In this document: positions 7,039 through 16,452 of the stretch, piece after piece
Numbering within the stretch: position 1 is the first letter of the stretch
Layout of the letters: the number at the start of each line of letters is the position of its first letter
Assembly: GCA_964558915.1 (NCBI GenBank)
Contig: CAZLFV010000011.1
Location: 1 to 43,571 of the forward strand
Reading direction: 5' to 3'
Length of the DNA stretch: 43,571 nt
Source of the DNA: CAZKEW01 sp964558915
Lineage (GTDB): Bacteria; Acidobacteriota; Aminicenantia; Aminicenantales; UBA8522
Notes under the pieces: model-generated
The model's database searches: none
Told to the model about the DNA's origin: nothing
The model's input: the letters and a program-made list of their open reading frames with translations, nothing else
Translations under genes and position numbers: made by a program

Positions 7039-7995
7039 ATGAGCAAAGAAGAAGATTTTTATAAGCTAGAAAAACAGATTCTCACCCTTAAAGAAGAGAT
7101 CGAGAGGCTCCAGTCTGCCGAGGACCCGGACAAAAAGGACAAGATCGCCGGTCTCAGGGCCCAGATAGAAAAGGAATGGACCCGCATTTCCCCCCGGCTA
7201 ACGGCTTCTCAGATCGTCCAGATCGCCCGCCATCCTCAAAGACCTTACACCCTGGACTATATCGCCAACCTAGTTGAGAATTTTATCGAAATCCACGGCG
7301 ACCGACGTTATGCGGACGATACGGCTATCGTCTCCGGCCTGGGGTTCTACAAAGGCCGAACAACGGCTTTTATCGGCCATCAAAAGGGGAGGACAACACG
7401 GGAACGGATAGAGCGGAATTTCGGCCAGCCCAATCCTGAAGGCTATCGCAAGGCCCTGAGGGTCATGAAGCTGGCCGAAAAATTTGGGTTCCCCGTGGTC
7501 ACATTAATCGATACGCCCGGGGCCTATCCGGGCATAGGAGCTGAGGAGCGCGGTCAGGCCGAAGCCATCGCCTATAACCTGAAGGAAATCTCAATCCTAA
7601 GAATCCCCGTGGTGAACGTCATCATCGGTGAGGGAGGAAGCGGCGGGGCCTTGGGCATCGGAGTCGGCGATACAGTCATGATGCTTGAATATTCTTTTTA
7701 TTCCGTTATTTCGCCGGAAGGCTGCGCCGCGATTCTCTGGAAAGACCAGAGCGCTGTCGTCCAGGCCGCTGAAAACATGAAAATCCGGGCCCAGGACTTA
7801 TACAACCTCGGCATCATTGACAAGATTATTCCGGAACCCCCGGGAGGCGCGCATATCGACCCCGAGATGACATTCAAGAATGTCGACAAGCACATCAGCC
7901 AGGCCTTAAAAAAATTAGAACAAAAACCCGTCGACGAAATGCTCGAAGAGAGATACAGAAAATTCCGCAAGATGGGAGTCTTCACCGAGAAGTGA
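7039..7995 (+). CDS. accA: Acetyl-CoA carboxylase carboxyltransferase subunit alpha
   Basis: AccA pairs with AccD to transfer CO2 from carboxybiotin to acetyl-CoA, giving malonyl-CoA for fatty acid synthesis. The 318-aa protein is typical in length. Visible family hallmarks are an N-terminal coiled helix (residues 1-45), RPYTLDYI, EIHGDRRYADD, GHQKGR, the TLIDTPGAYPG segment, and the oxyanion-hole glycines of GEGGSGGALGIG. No strong ribosome binding site precedes the ATG. accD is not in the window. The gene ends in a GTGA overlap with hisS. Confidence 0.96.
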   Translation: MSKEEDFYKLEKQILTLKEEIERLQSAEDPDKKDKIAGLRAQIEKEWTRISPRLTASQIVQIARHPQRPYTLDYIANLVENFIEIHGDRRYADDTAIVSGLGFYKGRTTAFIGHQKGRTTRERIERNFGQPNPEGYRKALRVMKLAEKFGFPVVTLIDTPGAYPGIGAEERGQAEAIAYNLKEISILRIPVVNVIIGEGGSGGALGIGVGDTVMMLEYSFYSVISPEGCAAILWKDQSAVVQAAENMKIRAQDLYNLGIIDKIIPEPPGGAHIDPEMTFKNVDKHISQALKKLEQKPVDEMLEERYRKFRKMGVFTEK

Positions 7996-9263
7996 GCGAA
8001 CGCAAACAACAGCGAACGCCTGTTTCCGCCATCAAGGGCACTAAGGACATCCTCCCCCAGGAAGCCAAGGACTGGCAGCGAGTGGAGGAGGTCTGCAAGA
8101 CCATTTTCGAGCTCTACGGCTACAAAGAGATCAGAACCCCCGTTTTTGAGGCCACAGAGCTCTTTGAGAAAGGCACAGGCGAAACCTCGGACATTGTTAT
8201 CAAAGAAATGTATACGTTCACCGACAAGGGCGGACGTTCCATCACCCTGCGGCCGGAATACACACCCTCGGTGGCCCGGGCCATCATCGAACACAGGCTC
8301 TATCTTCAGCCGGAGCCGCTGAGGTTTTATTTTATCGGGCCGATGTTTCGGTACGACAAGCCCCAGAAAGGACGCTACCGCCAGTTTCACCAGGTCGATA
8401 TCGAAGTTTTCGGAGAAAGCGACCCGGCCATCGACGCGGAAATCGTCGAAATGGCGGATCATCTTCTCGGCAAGCTGAACGTCCGGGATACGGAGATCCT
8501 GGTCAACTCTGTTGGTTGCGAGAGATGCCGGCCGGCCTACCTTAAGGAACTTCGGAGCGCAGCCGAGGCTGTCTCTGCGTCTCTCTGCGCCGACTGCCAG
8601 AGAAAAGTCACGACAAATCCACTTCGGATTTTTGATTGCAAAGTGGAAACCTGCCAGGAGCTTGCCCGCCGCTTCCCCCAGATCACCGATTATCTCTGCG
8701 CCGACTGCGAAGACAACTTCCGCAGATTCCGGTCTTACCTCGACCTCTACAAACTCAGCTATAGAGTCGAACCCCGGCTTGTTCGCGGGATTGATTACTA
8801 TACCAGAGTCACCTTCGAGATCATCAGCCCGAAGCTGGGGGCCCAGAATTCCATCCTGGGCGGCGGAAGATACGACAACCTGATGAAAGATTTTGGCGGT
8901 CCAGATATCTGCGCCACCGGGTTTGCGATGGGGATGGAAAGGCTTCTCTCCGTCGTCCGCCTGGAAAAACAGAAGGACAAGTTCCTGTATCTCGCCTACA
9001 TGGGAGATGAAGCCAAGAAGAAAGCCATGGAATTGGCCCGCTTTCTGAGGCGCCAAGGCGTGGAGTGCTTGCTCGAATTCAAGGACCGGAGCCTCAAGAA
9101 CCAACTGAGCCGGGCCAGCAAGCTCGAGGCAACCTGGGCCATAATTATCGGTGAGGAAGAAATCCGGAAAGGGCGGTATAAACTCAAGGAGATGAGGACG
9201 GCGGCGCAAAAAGAGGCTGGCCAAGAGGAATTGCTCGAAATTTTGAAGAAATCCATTCCCTAA
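7992..9263 (+). CDS. hisS: Histidyl-tRNA synthetase
   Basis: This class II synthetase charges tRNA-His. The protein has 423 aa. Motif 1 region is EIRTPVFE. Motif 2 is MFRYDKPQKGRYRQFHQVD. The HisRS signature is LVRGIDYYTRVTFE. The C-terminal anticodon-binding domain spans about residues 330-423. An insertion with paired cysteines (CERC, CADC and CADC) is seen, as in many bacterial HisRS. Translation starts at a GTG that overlaps the accA stop by 4 nt, implying coupling. Confidence 0.96.
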   Translation: MSERKQQRTPVSAIKGTKDILPQEAKDWQRVEEVCKTIFELYGYKEIRTPVFEATELFEKGTGETSDIVIKEMYTFTDKGGRSITLRPEYTPSVARAIIEHRLYLQPEPLRFYFIGPMFRYDKPQKGRYRQFHQVDIEVFGESDPAIDAEIVEMADHLLGKLNVRDTEILVNSVGCERCRPAYLKELRSAAEAVSASLCADCQRKVTTNPLRIFDCKVETCQELARRFPQITDYLCADCEDNFRRFRSYLDLYKLSYRVEPRLVRGIDYYTRVTFEIISPKLGAQNSILGGGRYDNLMKDFGGPDICATGFAMGMERLLSVVRLEKQKDKFLYLAYMGDEAKKKAMELARFLRRQGVECLLEFKDRSLKNQLSRASKLEATWAIIIGEEEIRKGRYKLKEMRTAAQKEAGQEELLEILKKSIP

Positions 9264-9306
9264 ATAAGCCGAGGACCGGCCCTCGAGATCATCAAGAGAG
9301 ACGAGT

Positions 9307-11073
9307 ATGGAAAAGAAAATCCCAAATACGCCTTCACAATGGCAAAGAACGACATACTGCGGCCTGATCAGGCGGGAGCATGAGGGGAAGCAAGTGACGC
9401 TCTTTGGCTGGGCCCAGCGATTGCGGGACATGGGGAACCTCCTTTTTCTCGACCTCAGGGACCGTGAAGGCATCGTCCAGGTTGTTTTCTCTCCCGACAA
9501 GCAAGACCTCCTCGAGGCGGCAAAAAAAATCCGTCCTGAGTATGTCGTCGCCGTGAAAGGCCTGGCAAAAAAGAGAGAAGCAAGGTCGGTTAATCCGGAA
9601 ATGGCCACCGGAGAGATGGAGGTAGAAGCGAGAGAAGTCAAGATTCTCAATGTTTCCAAGGTTCCTCCGTTCCAGGTCTCTGACCCGGCCCAGGCTTTGG
9701 AAGAGCTGCGTTTCAAGCACCGTTATATTGATCTGCGGCGGCCCTCGATGCAGCGCAACATCCGACTGCGCCACGAAGCAGCCCTGCGCGTGCGCAACTT
9801 CCTGAGCTCCCAAGGATTCTTAGAGATTGAAACTCCTTTTTTGACCAAATCCACACCCGAAGGGGCCAGGGATTACTTAGTCCCCAGCCGCATCTACAAA
9901 GGCCGGTTTTACGCGCTCCCTCAATCACCCCAGATCCTTAAACAGACCTTGATGATCTCCGGGTTTGACCGCTACTTCCAGATCGTCCGCTGCTTCCGGG
10001 ATGAGGACTTGAGGGCTGACCGCCAGCCTGAGTTCACCCAAGTCGACATAGAGATGAGCTTTATGGAAAGGGACGACCTCTTTTCCGTCGTCGAGGGACT
10101 GCTGTCTTCGGTCTTTGAGGTGATCGGGGAAAAAGTGGAGACCTCTTTCCGGCGGCTCTCCTACAATGAATGCATGGATAAGTATGGCACGGATAAACCG
10201 GACCTGCGCATAATGGCCGAAATCATCGACCTCACCCCCGAGGCCTCTAGTCTCCGGCCCGAGATCATCCAAAAAGCCATTGCTTCAGGGGGCGTGCTCA
10301 AAGGATTAAAAATACGGGGCGGAGCGTCTTTTTCTCGAAGCCAGCTCGATAAAATTGGCGAAAAGGCCAAGGCCTTCGGGGCCAAGGGAATCGTCTGGCT
10401 GAAAAGGCAGGAAGGGTTCAAGTCCTCGCTAAAATTCGAGGAGAATGAGGCCCGGCTCATCTGGGAGAAGATGCAACCCGGGAGTGACGATCTCGTCCTG
10501 CTCATCGCCGACCGGAGAGAAGTCGCTCTGGGAGCATTAGGGGCCCTCAGAAGGAAACTCCTTCAGGGAGAAATGGAAAAGAGTTTTGTTTTCGCCTGGG
10601 TGACCGATTTCCCGCTTTTTGAATGGAGCGAGGAGGAGAAGAAAATCGTCTCCGTGCATCATCCATTCACCTCTCCTCTTGATGAAGACCTGCTCTTTCT
10701 TGAAAAGGAGCCTCTCTGCGTCCGCGCCAAAGCCTATGACTTGGTTCTGAACGGCTACGAGATCGGCGGAGGCTCAATCAGAATTCATGATTTCGAGCTG
10801 CAGAAGAAAATCTTCGCGATTCTCGGGCTCAGCGAAAAGGAGACCGAAGAAAAATTCGGGTTCTTCGTCGAAGCGCTCGGCTATGGCACTCCCCCCCACG
10901 GCGGAATCGCCCTCGGGTTTGACCGCATCGTCATGTTGCTCGCGGGCGAGGAATCCATCCGTGAGGTTATTCCCTTCCCCAAAACGACGAGCGCCCTTTG
11001 TTTGCTGACCGGCTCGCCGTCGAACGTGAGCGAGAAGCAGCTCGACGAGCTCGGGCTTAAGCTAAAGAAATAA
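9307..11073 (+). CDS. aspS: Aspartyl-tRNA synthetase (bacterial type)
   Basis: This is a 588-aa class IIb synthetase. Domains in order are an N-terminal OB-fold anticodon-binding domain (about 1-110, with TLFGWAQRLRDMG), a catalytic core with motif 2 (CFRDEDLRADRQPEFTQVD), the bacterial GAD insertion (about 290-400), and motif 3 (GIALGFDRIVMLL). It may be discriminating or may also charge tRNA-Asn; this cannot be decided because the set of amidotransferase genes is outside the window. It sits 43 nt after hisS in the same direction. Confidence 0.96.
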   Translation: MEKKIPNTPSQWQRTTYCGLIRREHEGKQVTLFGWAQRLRDMGNLLFLDLRDREGIVQVVFSPDKQDLLEAAKKIRPEYVVAVKGLAKKREARSVNPEMATGEMEVEAREVKILNVSKVPPFQVSDPAQALEELRFKHRYIDLRRPSMQRNIRLRHEAALRVRNFLSSQGFLEIETPFLTKSTPEGARDYLVPSRIYKGRFYALPQSPQILKQTLMISGFDRYFQIVRCFRDEDLRADRQPEFTQVDIEMSFMERDDLFSVVEGLLSSVFEVIGEKVETSFRRLSYNECMDKYGTDKPDLRIMAEIIDLTPEASSLRPEIIQKAIASGGVLKGLKIRGGASFSRSQLDKIGEKAKAFGAKGIVWLKRQEGFKSSLKFEENEARLIWEKMQPGSDDLVLLIADRREVALGALGALRRKLLQGEMEKSFVFAWVTDFPLFEWSEEEKKIVSVHHPFTSPLDEDLLFLEKEPLCVRAKAYDLVLNGYEIGGGSIRIHDFELQKKIFAILGLSEKETEEKFGFFVEALGYGTPPHGGIALGFDRIVMLLAGEESIREVIPFPKTTSALCLLTGSPSNVSEKQLDELGLKLKK

Positions 11074-11090
11074 ACGCAGCAGACTCGCTT

Positions 11091-11105
11091 AAGGAGGCCC
11101 GCTTG
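11091..11105 (+). promoter_or_regulatory. Ribosome binding site that decides a TTG start
   Basis: AAGGAGG (11091-11097) is followed by a 5-nt spacer and TTG (11103-11105). The next in-frame ATG, 33 nt on, has no such site, so TTG is taken as the start of the MenC-like gene. Confidence 0.65.
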
Positions 11106-12245
11106 AACACCTCTCCAACAGCTCATCTGGAAAAGATGGCCATCGGCAAGCTTGATCATATCGACCTTGTCGTCGTCAGGTTGCCTTTCGTCGCCCCATT
11201 CGGGACGAGCGTATATACCTGGACCCACAAGGAGGCCTTGCTTCTGAAGCTCGAATCCAATGGCCTTATAGCCTGGGGAGAATGCGTCGCTGACCCTGAT
11301 CCTTTTTATTTTTATGAAACAACCGGGACGGCCCGCCACATCATCAAGGATTTTCTTCTCCCGCTCGTTGAACCTGGGATCACCTTAGCCGAGTTGGAGA
11401 CGCGATTCTGCCACGTCCGCGGCCATGGGATGGCCAAGGCGACGGTCGAGAACGCCTTGATCAACCTGATAGCGACGCAAAAGGGCGTTCCCCTTCACCA
11501 GGTCCTCGGCCGGCCGGCGAAAAAGATCATGTCGGGAATCAGCATCGGCCTCAAGGACAGCCCCGCCGAACTCATCGCCGCGGTCGAAAAAGCGGTGGCC
11601 AAGAAATACCACCGCATCAAGATAAAGGTGAAAAAGGGGCAGGATATCGAGAGGGTTGGGGCCGTGCGCGAGCGCTTTCCGGACATCCGGCTCATGGTCG
11701 ACGCCAACGGCGATTATACTCTAAAGGATGCCACGCATCTCAGGCAGCTCGACGCCTTCAGCTTGATGATGATCGAGCAACCCCTCTCTTACAACGACAT
11801 CTACCAGCACTCGATATTGCAGAAGGAGCTCAAAACTGCAGTCTGCCTCGACGAGTCGATTCATAGTCTCGCCGACGCAGCAACGGCCATCGCCCTCGGC
11901 GCCTGCCGGATTATCAACATCAAGCAGGGGCGAGTCGGCGGGCTGATGGAATCCATGAGGATTGCTCGTTATGCCGCAGACCACGGAATTGACGCCTGGT
12001 CAGGAGGGATGGACGAGACAGGCATCGGCCGGGCAGTGAACATTCACCTTCAGACTGCGGAAGGCTTTAGCCTCCCGGGCGACACATCCGAAACGAGTAT
12101 CTATTTCGATGAGGATATTGCCGAGCCCTGCGTTGTCCTCGATCCTGACGGATACATCCCGATTCTGCCCGGACCAGGAATCGGAGTCAGGGTCATCGCG
12201 GACCGACTAAAGAAGCGGTCCATCCATTCAGAGCGCTTGCGCTGA
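11103..12245 (+). CDS. menC: o-Succinylbenzoate synthase / N-acylamino acid racemase family enzyme
   Basis: This 380-aa member of the enolase superfamily is of the muconate-lactonizing subgroup. The N-terminal capping domain covers about 1-140. The barrel carries the catalytic pair K173/K175 (RIKIKVKKG), metal ligands D200 (MVDAN), E225 (MIEQPL) and D250 (CLDES), and the second acid/base K274 (NIKQGRVGG). WSGGMDETGIGR and LPGDTSET are typical of the OSBS/NSAR branch. Known members make o-succinylbenzoate for menaquinone, racemise N-succinyl amino acids, or do both. No other men gene is near, so the physiological role is open. It starts at TTG behind AAGGAGG, just after aspS. Confidence 0.8.
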   Translation: MNTSPTAHLEKMAIGKLDHIDLVVVRLPFVAPFGTSVYTWTHKEALLLKLESNGLIAWGECVADPDPFYFYETTGTARHIIKDFLLPLVEPGITLAELETRFCHVRGHGMAKATVENALINLIATQKGVPLHQVLGRPAKKIMSGISIGLKDSPAELIAAVEKAVAKKYHRIKIKVKKGQDIERVGAVRERFPDIRLMVDANGDYTLKDATHLRQLDAFSLMMIEQPLSYNDIYQHSILQKELKTAVCLDESIHSLADAATAIALGACRIINIKQGRVGGLMESMRIARYAADHGIDAWSGGMDETGIGRAVNIHLQTAEGFSLPGDTSETSIYFDEDIAEPCVVLDPDGYIPILPGPGIGVRVIADRLKKRSIHSERLR

Positions 12246-12277
12246 GGCGCTGAAAAACCGGCCTCAGACAGATTTTT
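12242..12277 (+). terminator. Rho-independent terminator after the plus-strand block
   Basis: CTGAGGC (12242-12248) pairs with GCCTCAG (12261-12267) around a 12-nt loop, and TTTTT follows at 12273-12277. It lies in the 35-nt gap between convergent genes and overlaps the last codons of the MenC-like gene. Confidence 0.65.
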
Positions 12278-12280
12278 CCG

Positions 12281-13747
12281 TTACGGGGTCTTTATCTCCT
12301 CGCCGGTGAACGGGTCGCGCAGGTTGACCCGGTGAACTTTTCCCAATTTGTCCAGAGGACCAGGGGACTTGTCCGAGCCCTGGTTGCACGGCTCCCAGTC
12401 CCCGACGATCATGATCGCCGCTTTCTCCGGATGGATATATTTTTGCGCGACTTCCAGGACCTTCTCTTTGGTCACGCTTTTGAATTTATCCCTGTATGTC
12501 TTGTAATAATCCCTGGGCTTTCCCTGCATCTCCAGCAGGGCGAAGTTCGTCATCGTCATCTGGGGCGAGCTGAAAAAGTCAGGGAAGCTCTCGAGGTAAT
12601 AATTGAGGGCCGTGGCCATCTCCTCGTCCAAAACTGACTCTTTCCGGATTCTCTCGAACTCCTTTATTATCAACGAGATAGCATAGATCACAGTGGAGGA
12701 TTTGGTCTGGACATACCCGGAAAAAGTGCCCGGAAAACCCCAGCGGTAGGTAAAACGGCTTCCCGTATTATAGGCCAGGCCTTCGTCTGACCGGACCTTG
12801 GAGGTGATGCGGGAGGTAAAGCTTCCTCCCCCGAGGATGAAGTTCATCACCTGGACGGCGAAATAGTCCGGATTGGTGTCCTCGATCCCCAGGTTGCCGA
12901 GGCTGATGTATCCCTGGTTGATCTTTTTCTGGATAAAATAAACTCCAGGGTCCACGTCGGCGAATTTTTGCGGAAAGGCGGGAAAAGCGATTTTTATATT
13001 CTTCCAGGGAGCAATGATGGTGTTTATTTTCTTCGTAAGCGCTGCCCTGTTGAAATCGCCCGAGGCCGCCAAGATAATATTTTTCGGGAAGAAGTAAGAC
13101 GCGTGGATGGCCTTGAGGTCGGCCGAGGTCACGCTCTCAAAGCTGGCTTTTGTCGGCTGCCAGGTCAGGGACACATCACCATAGAGCAGTCTCTCGTACT
13201 CGCGGCTCAGGACCGTTGAGGGCTGGTCGTTAACCTGACGGAGCTGTTCGATCAGGCGGGCCTTGCTGAGTTTCAACGGATCTTCGCAGAATTCTGGGTT
13301 CATCAGGACGTCAAAGAAGAGCGCCAAGCCTTCGTCGAGGTCCTGGCTGCGAACAAAAAGTGACAGAGTCGAGGTGCGTTCATCCACCGAGAAAGAAAGA
13401 GAGCCACCGAGAAAATCGATCCGGTCTTCGATAACGCTTCCGTCCCTGGTCTTTGTGCCGCCCTTGATAAGCGTATCGCCCATCACAGCGCCAAGACCGG
13501 TCTTGTCCCTGGGAACGTCAATGTTTCCAAAGTTGATGAGGGCCGAAATATTGACCAGGGGAAGGCTGTGGTCTTCCTTAATGTAAGCCCTCAGGCCGTT
13601 GACAAGTTGAGTTCGAAACGCCGCCGGGTCCGGAGGCTCGAACTTGAGCGGAGGGAACGTCAATTCAGAGGGCTTCTGCACTTGACCGAATCCGAGGCAC
13701 AAACCCGTGAATAAGATAGCCAAGAACAGGATGATAGTTTTTTTCAT
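12281..13747 (-). CDS. M16 family peptidase-like protein lacking the zinc motif (inactive partner)
   Basis: This 488-aa exported protein has a signal peptide MKKTIILFLAILFTGLCLG. The M16 fold is recognisable: the GLRAYIKEDHSLPLVN strand region, a LGGSLSFSVDERTSTL segment, and the second half with LAASGDF and GGGSFTSRI. Where active members have HxxEH, this one reads GLGAVMGDTLIKGG, so the zinc ligands are missing. The upstream neighbour has HVHEH; together they look like an active/inactive heterodimer as in mitochondrial processing peptidase and other bacterial pairs. The start is the ATG at 13747 behind AAGGAG; the 42-residue upstream extension is rejected. It is likely periplasmic. Confidence 0.85.
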   Translation of the reverse strand: MKKTIILFLAILFTGLCLGFGQVQKPSELTFPPLKFEPPDPAAFRTQLVNGLRAYIKEDHSLPLVNISALINFGNIDVPRDKTGLGAVMGDTLIKGGTKTRDGSVIEDRIDFLGGSLSFSVDERTSTLSLFVRSQDLDEGLALFFDVLMNPEFCEDPLKLSKARLIEQLRQVNDQPSTVLSREYERLLYGDVSLTWQPTKASFESVTSADLKAIHASYFFPKNIILAASGDFNRAALTKKINTIIAPWKNIKIAFPAFPQKFADVDPGVYFIQKKINQGYISLGNLGIEDTNPDYFAVQVMNFILGGGSFTSRITSKVRSDEGLAYNTGSRFTYRWGFPGTFSGYVQTKSSTVIYAISLIIKEFERIRKESVLDEEMATALNYYLESFPDFFSSPQMTMTNFALLEMQGKPRDYYKTYRDKFKSVTKEKVLEVAQKYIHPEKAAIMIVGDWEPCNQGSDKSPGPLDKLGKVHRVNLRDPFTGEEIKTP

Positions 13748-13763
13748 TGTTATTCTCCTTATC

Positions 13764-15281
13764 TTACCGCCCCATCTTCCTTGTGTAGATGGCCGTGAGG
13801 CTGTTGTTCTTAACAAAATATTTGGCCGCGACGCGCTTGACGTCCTCGTTCGTGACTTTTTTGATGTCCTCAAGATCGGTAACGAAAGCTTTCCAGCCGC
13901 GGTGGAGTTCGGCTTGGCCGACCTGCATGGCCAGGCCCATCGGACTTTGCAGGCTGCGCAGGAACATGGCTTCAGAGCGGTTCTTGGCTTTCTCGATTTC
14001 TTCTTCAGTCACGCCATCTTTCTTGATCTTCTCGACCTCGGCCCATATCTCCTTCTCCAGGACCTCAGGCTGCACGCCCTTATCGATACGCGGGGTGGCC
14101 GAGAACCGGAACAACCCGACATACCACTGCGGCCGGCTCATCGCGGAAACATTTACCGCCAGCTGCTTCTCCTTCACCAGGGCCTTATACAGGCGGCCAG
14201 TCCCTCCCCCCATTCCTCCGCGCATGAAAAAGCGGCCTCCGCCCGAGCCAAGCACATCCGCCAGCACGGCCAGCGCCGCTCTGTCAGGATAACCGTCGGG
14301 CGGCGTGTGGAACATCATCTGGATGCTGGTGGGCGCTGGACCCTCGCCGTAAAGGCGCTTTTCACTGTACTGTTCCGGCTCGTATGTCCTGATCGGCTCG
14401 ACATCCGGGCCCTTGGGAATGCGGCCAAAATACTTCTCTGCCAGGGAGATTATATTTTCCGGGTTGATGTCACCCACATAAATGGCCACAGCGTTGTTGG
14501 GCACATAATAGCGATCATGAAACGCCCGCATGTCCTCTGCGGTAAATTTCTTCAAGTCATCCATCCAGCCGAGGACTACCCAATGATAGGGTGAGGCGCT
14601 GTAAAAGGCGGCATTGACCTGCTCATCGAAAAGAAAACCGGGTCTGTTTTCACTCAGCCGGCGCTCTTCCATGACGACATCTTTTTCCGAATAAAATTCC
14701 CGGAAGTAGGCGCTCTGCATCCTGTCCGATTCAAGGAGCATCTGGAGCTCAATTTTGTTGGAGGGCAGCGTGACATAATAGCCCGTGACCTCGTTCGAGG
14801 TTGAAGCATTAAGCCCCGTCCCTCCATTTTTCATGTAGAGTTCCCACAGCTCATCCTTAACGATGTATTTCTTCTGCTGCTGGATCAGCGTGTCCACTTC
14901 CTTTTGCCACTCGGCGATCTTCTCTTTGTCCCCGCCATCTGCCTTCCAGAATTTCTCCCGATAGATTTTGTCCATGAGCTCGTTGATTTTTCCGTTGATG
15001 GCGTCATCGGCCTCAAAGTCCGTAACCCCCGTAATCTTGGTGCCTTTGAACATCATGTGCTCGTGAACGTGGGCTATACCGGTTATGCCCGGATGCTCAT
15101 TAATCGACCCGACCTTGTAATAGATATGGCAAACCGTGCGGGGGACGCCGGGCATCGCGATCATCAGGATCTTCATCCCGTTGGAGAGCACGTGCTCCTT
15201 AACGTCGAGTTTCAGTTCGGCGGCGACAATTAACGAAATCAGGCCGATAAATACAGCCAGAAACGAGAATGTACGTTTCAT
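13764..15281 (-). CDS. M16 family zinc metallopeptidase (active subunit)
   Basis: This 505-aa exported protein has an N-terminal hydrophobic signal (MKRTFSFLAVFIGLISLIVA). The inverted zinc motif HxxEH is HVHEH with H71, E74 and H75; the third ligand is a Glu in the EKDVVMEERR segment near residues 199-206. The gap between them is longer than usual because of a Lys/Glu-rich helical insertion (about 95-150). C-terminal half landmarks are YYVPNNAVAIYVGD and GSGGGRFFMRGG. It lies 16 nt upstream of the inactive partner. The ATG at 15281 follows GGAAGGAGG, while the longer frame runs into manC and is rejected. Substrate unknown. Confidence 0.88.
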   Translation of the reverse strand: MKRTFSFLAVFIGLISLIVAAELKLDVKEHVLSNGMKILMIAMPGVPRTVCHIYYKVGSINEHPGITGIAHVHEHMMFKGTKITGVTDFEADDAINGKINELMDKIYREKFWKADGGDKEKIAEWQKEVDTLIQQQKKYIVKDELWELYMKNGGTGLNASTSNEVTGYYVTLPSNKIELQMLLESDRMQSAYFREFYSEKDVVMEERRLSENRPGFLFDEQVNAAFYSASPYHWVVLGWMDDLKKFTAEDMRAFHDRYYVPNNAVAIYVGDINPENIISLAEKYFGRIPKGPDVEPIRTYEPEQYSEKRLYGEGPAPTSIQMMFHTPPDGYPDRAALAVLADVLGSGGGRFFMRGGMGGGTGRLYKALVKEKQLAVNVSAMSRPQWYVGLFRFSATPRIDKGVQPEVLEKEIWAEVEKIKKDGVTEEEIEKAKNRSEAMFLRSLQSPMGLAMQVGQAELHRGWKAFVTDLEDIKKVTNEDVKRVAAKYFVKNNSLTAIYTRKMGR

Positions 15282-15309
15282 TTCCTTGAACCTCCTTCCG
15301 GAAATCGAA

Positions 15310-15315
15310 ATTATA
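15310..15315 (-). promoter_or_regulatory. Possible -10 box for the M16 pair
   Basis: A perfect TATAAT on the minus strand sits 28 nt upstream of the M16 start in the 82-nt gap after manC. The region 17 nt upstream is T-rich but has no good -35 match, so the promoter is only tentative. Confidence 0.35.
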
Positions 15316-15363
15316 CAAAAAACCAGAATCAAAAAGAAACAGAAAAGGCCTAAGCAAAAGCAG

Positions 15364-16440
15364 CTACAGGAATTTTTTTTGGCCCTTTTTCCTGAGGCTC
15401 TCCAGGACGTCCTTGACTTTCTGGTCGTGACCCTTGTGGCAGACGAGCAAAGCGTCTTCTGTGTCGACAACGATCACATCCTTGAGACCGACGAGAGCCG
15501 TCAGTTTGCGGGGATTGTAAACAAGGCAATTCCGTGAATCGATGACGGTGCCGTTCCCCCAAATAGCATTTCCGGCGTCATCGCTCGGCCACACTTCGGC
15601 CAGGGAGGACCAGGCGCCGATATCCGACCAGCCGAAACTCCCCTCATTCATCAGGACACCTTCTGCTTTTTCCATTAAGGCATAGTCGATAGATAGAGAG
15701 GGAATTTCGTGGAATACCGAGTCAACCTCGGCCTGATTCTTTTCCTTGAGCGCCTTAAGGATTCTCTCCCAGTAAGCATAAAAAACCGGAGCATATTTTC
15801 TGAGCTTCGCGGCAAAAACATCCGCCCGCCAGATAAACATACCGGAATTCCAAAAATGATCGCCTGCGGCCAAATATTTTTTCGCCCTGGGGAAACTCGG
15901 CTTTTCCTTGAATCGAAGGACCGAATAGAACAACTGGCCCCCAATTCTTGTCGCCTCTTTTTTAGAATAGCAAATGTAGCCATAGCCAGTGGCAGGGTAC
16001 ACCGGCGGTATTCCGAACGTCACGATAACATCGTTCCTGAACGCCGCTTCGGCCGCAGCGCCGAGTTTTCTAAGGAAGATTTCTCTTTTCCTAATGAGAT
16101 GGTCCGCGCAAATCACCGCGACAATGGTCCCGGAATCCCGGAAATAAATATGGGCTGTCGCCAGGATTAGGGAAGCAGCGGTATTCTTCGCCTGGGGCTC
16201 GGCAAGAATATTCGCTGCGGGGAGCTTGGGAACAAGCCGCCTGATGAGTTTCGCCTGCTCGCCGTTCGAAATGGTCACAATATTCTTGTGCGGGATGAGC
16301 GGCAGGAGACGCTCGACCGTCTCTTCGAGCATGGTCTTGTCGCCAGCAATCGGAAGAAACTGCTTTGGCCTGTTCATCCGGCTCAACGGCCAGAAGCGGG
16401 TGCCGCTCCCCCCAGCCAGGATTACAGCTTTCAGGTTCAT
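15364..16440 (-). CDS. manC: Mannose-1-phosphate guanylyltransferase
   Basis: This enzyme makes GDP-mannose from GTP and mannose-1-phosphate for surface polysaccharides. The 358-aa protein has only the nucleotidyltransferase domain, without the phosphomannose isomerase half found in longer ManC proteins. Key features are the pyrophosphorylase signature GGSGTRFWPLSR, the metal-binding region VICADHLI, EKPSFPRA, and FWNSGMFIWRADVF. It follows manB by 12 nt, so mannose-6-phosphate to GDP-mannose is encoded as a unit. Confidence 0.92.
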   Translation of the reverse strand: MNLKAVILAGGSGTRFWPLSRMNRPKQFLPIAGDKTMLEETVERLLPLIPHKNIVTISNGEQAKLIRRLVPKLPAANILAEPQAKNTAASLILATAHIYFRDSGTIVAVICADHLIRKREIFLRKLGAAAEAAFRNDVIVTFGIPPVYPATGYGYICYSKKEATRIGGQLFYSVLRFKEKPSFPRAKKYLAAGDHFWNSGMFIWRADVFAAKLRKYAPVFYAYWERILKALKEKNQAEVDSVFHEIPSLSIDYALMEKAEGVLMNEGSFGWSDIGAWSSLAEVWPSDDAGNAIWGNGTVIDSRNCLVYNPRKLTALVGLKDVIVVDTEDALLVCHKGHDQKVKDVLESLRKKGQKKFL

Positions 16441-16452
16441 CGATGGCCTCGG

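Noticed and set aside
7698..9716. A 672-codon minus-strand open frame across accA, hisS and aspS
   Set aside because: Shadow of three convincing plus-strand genes; no recognisable domain and no start signal.
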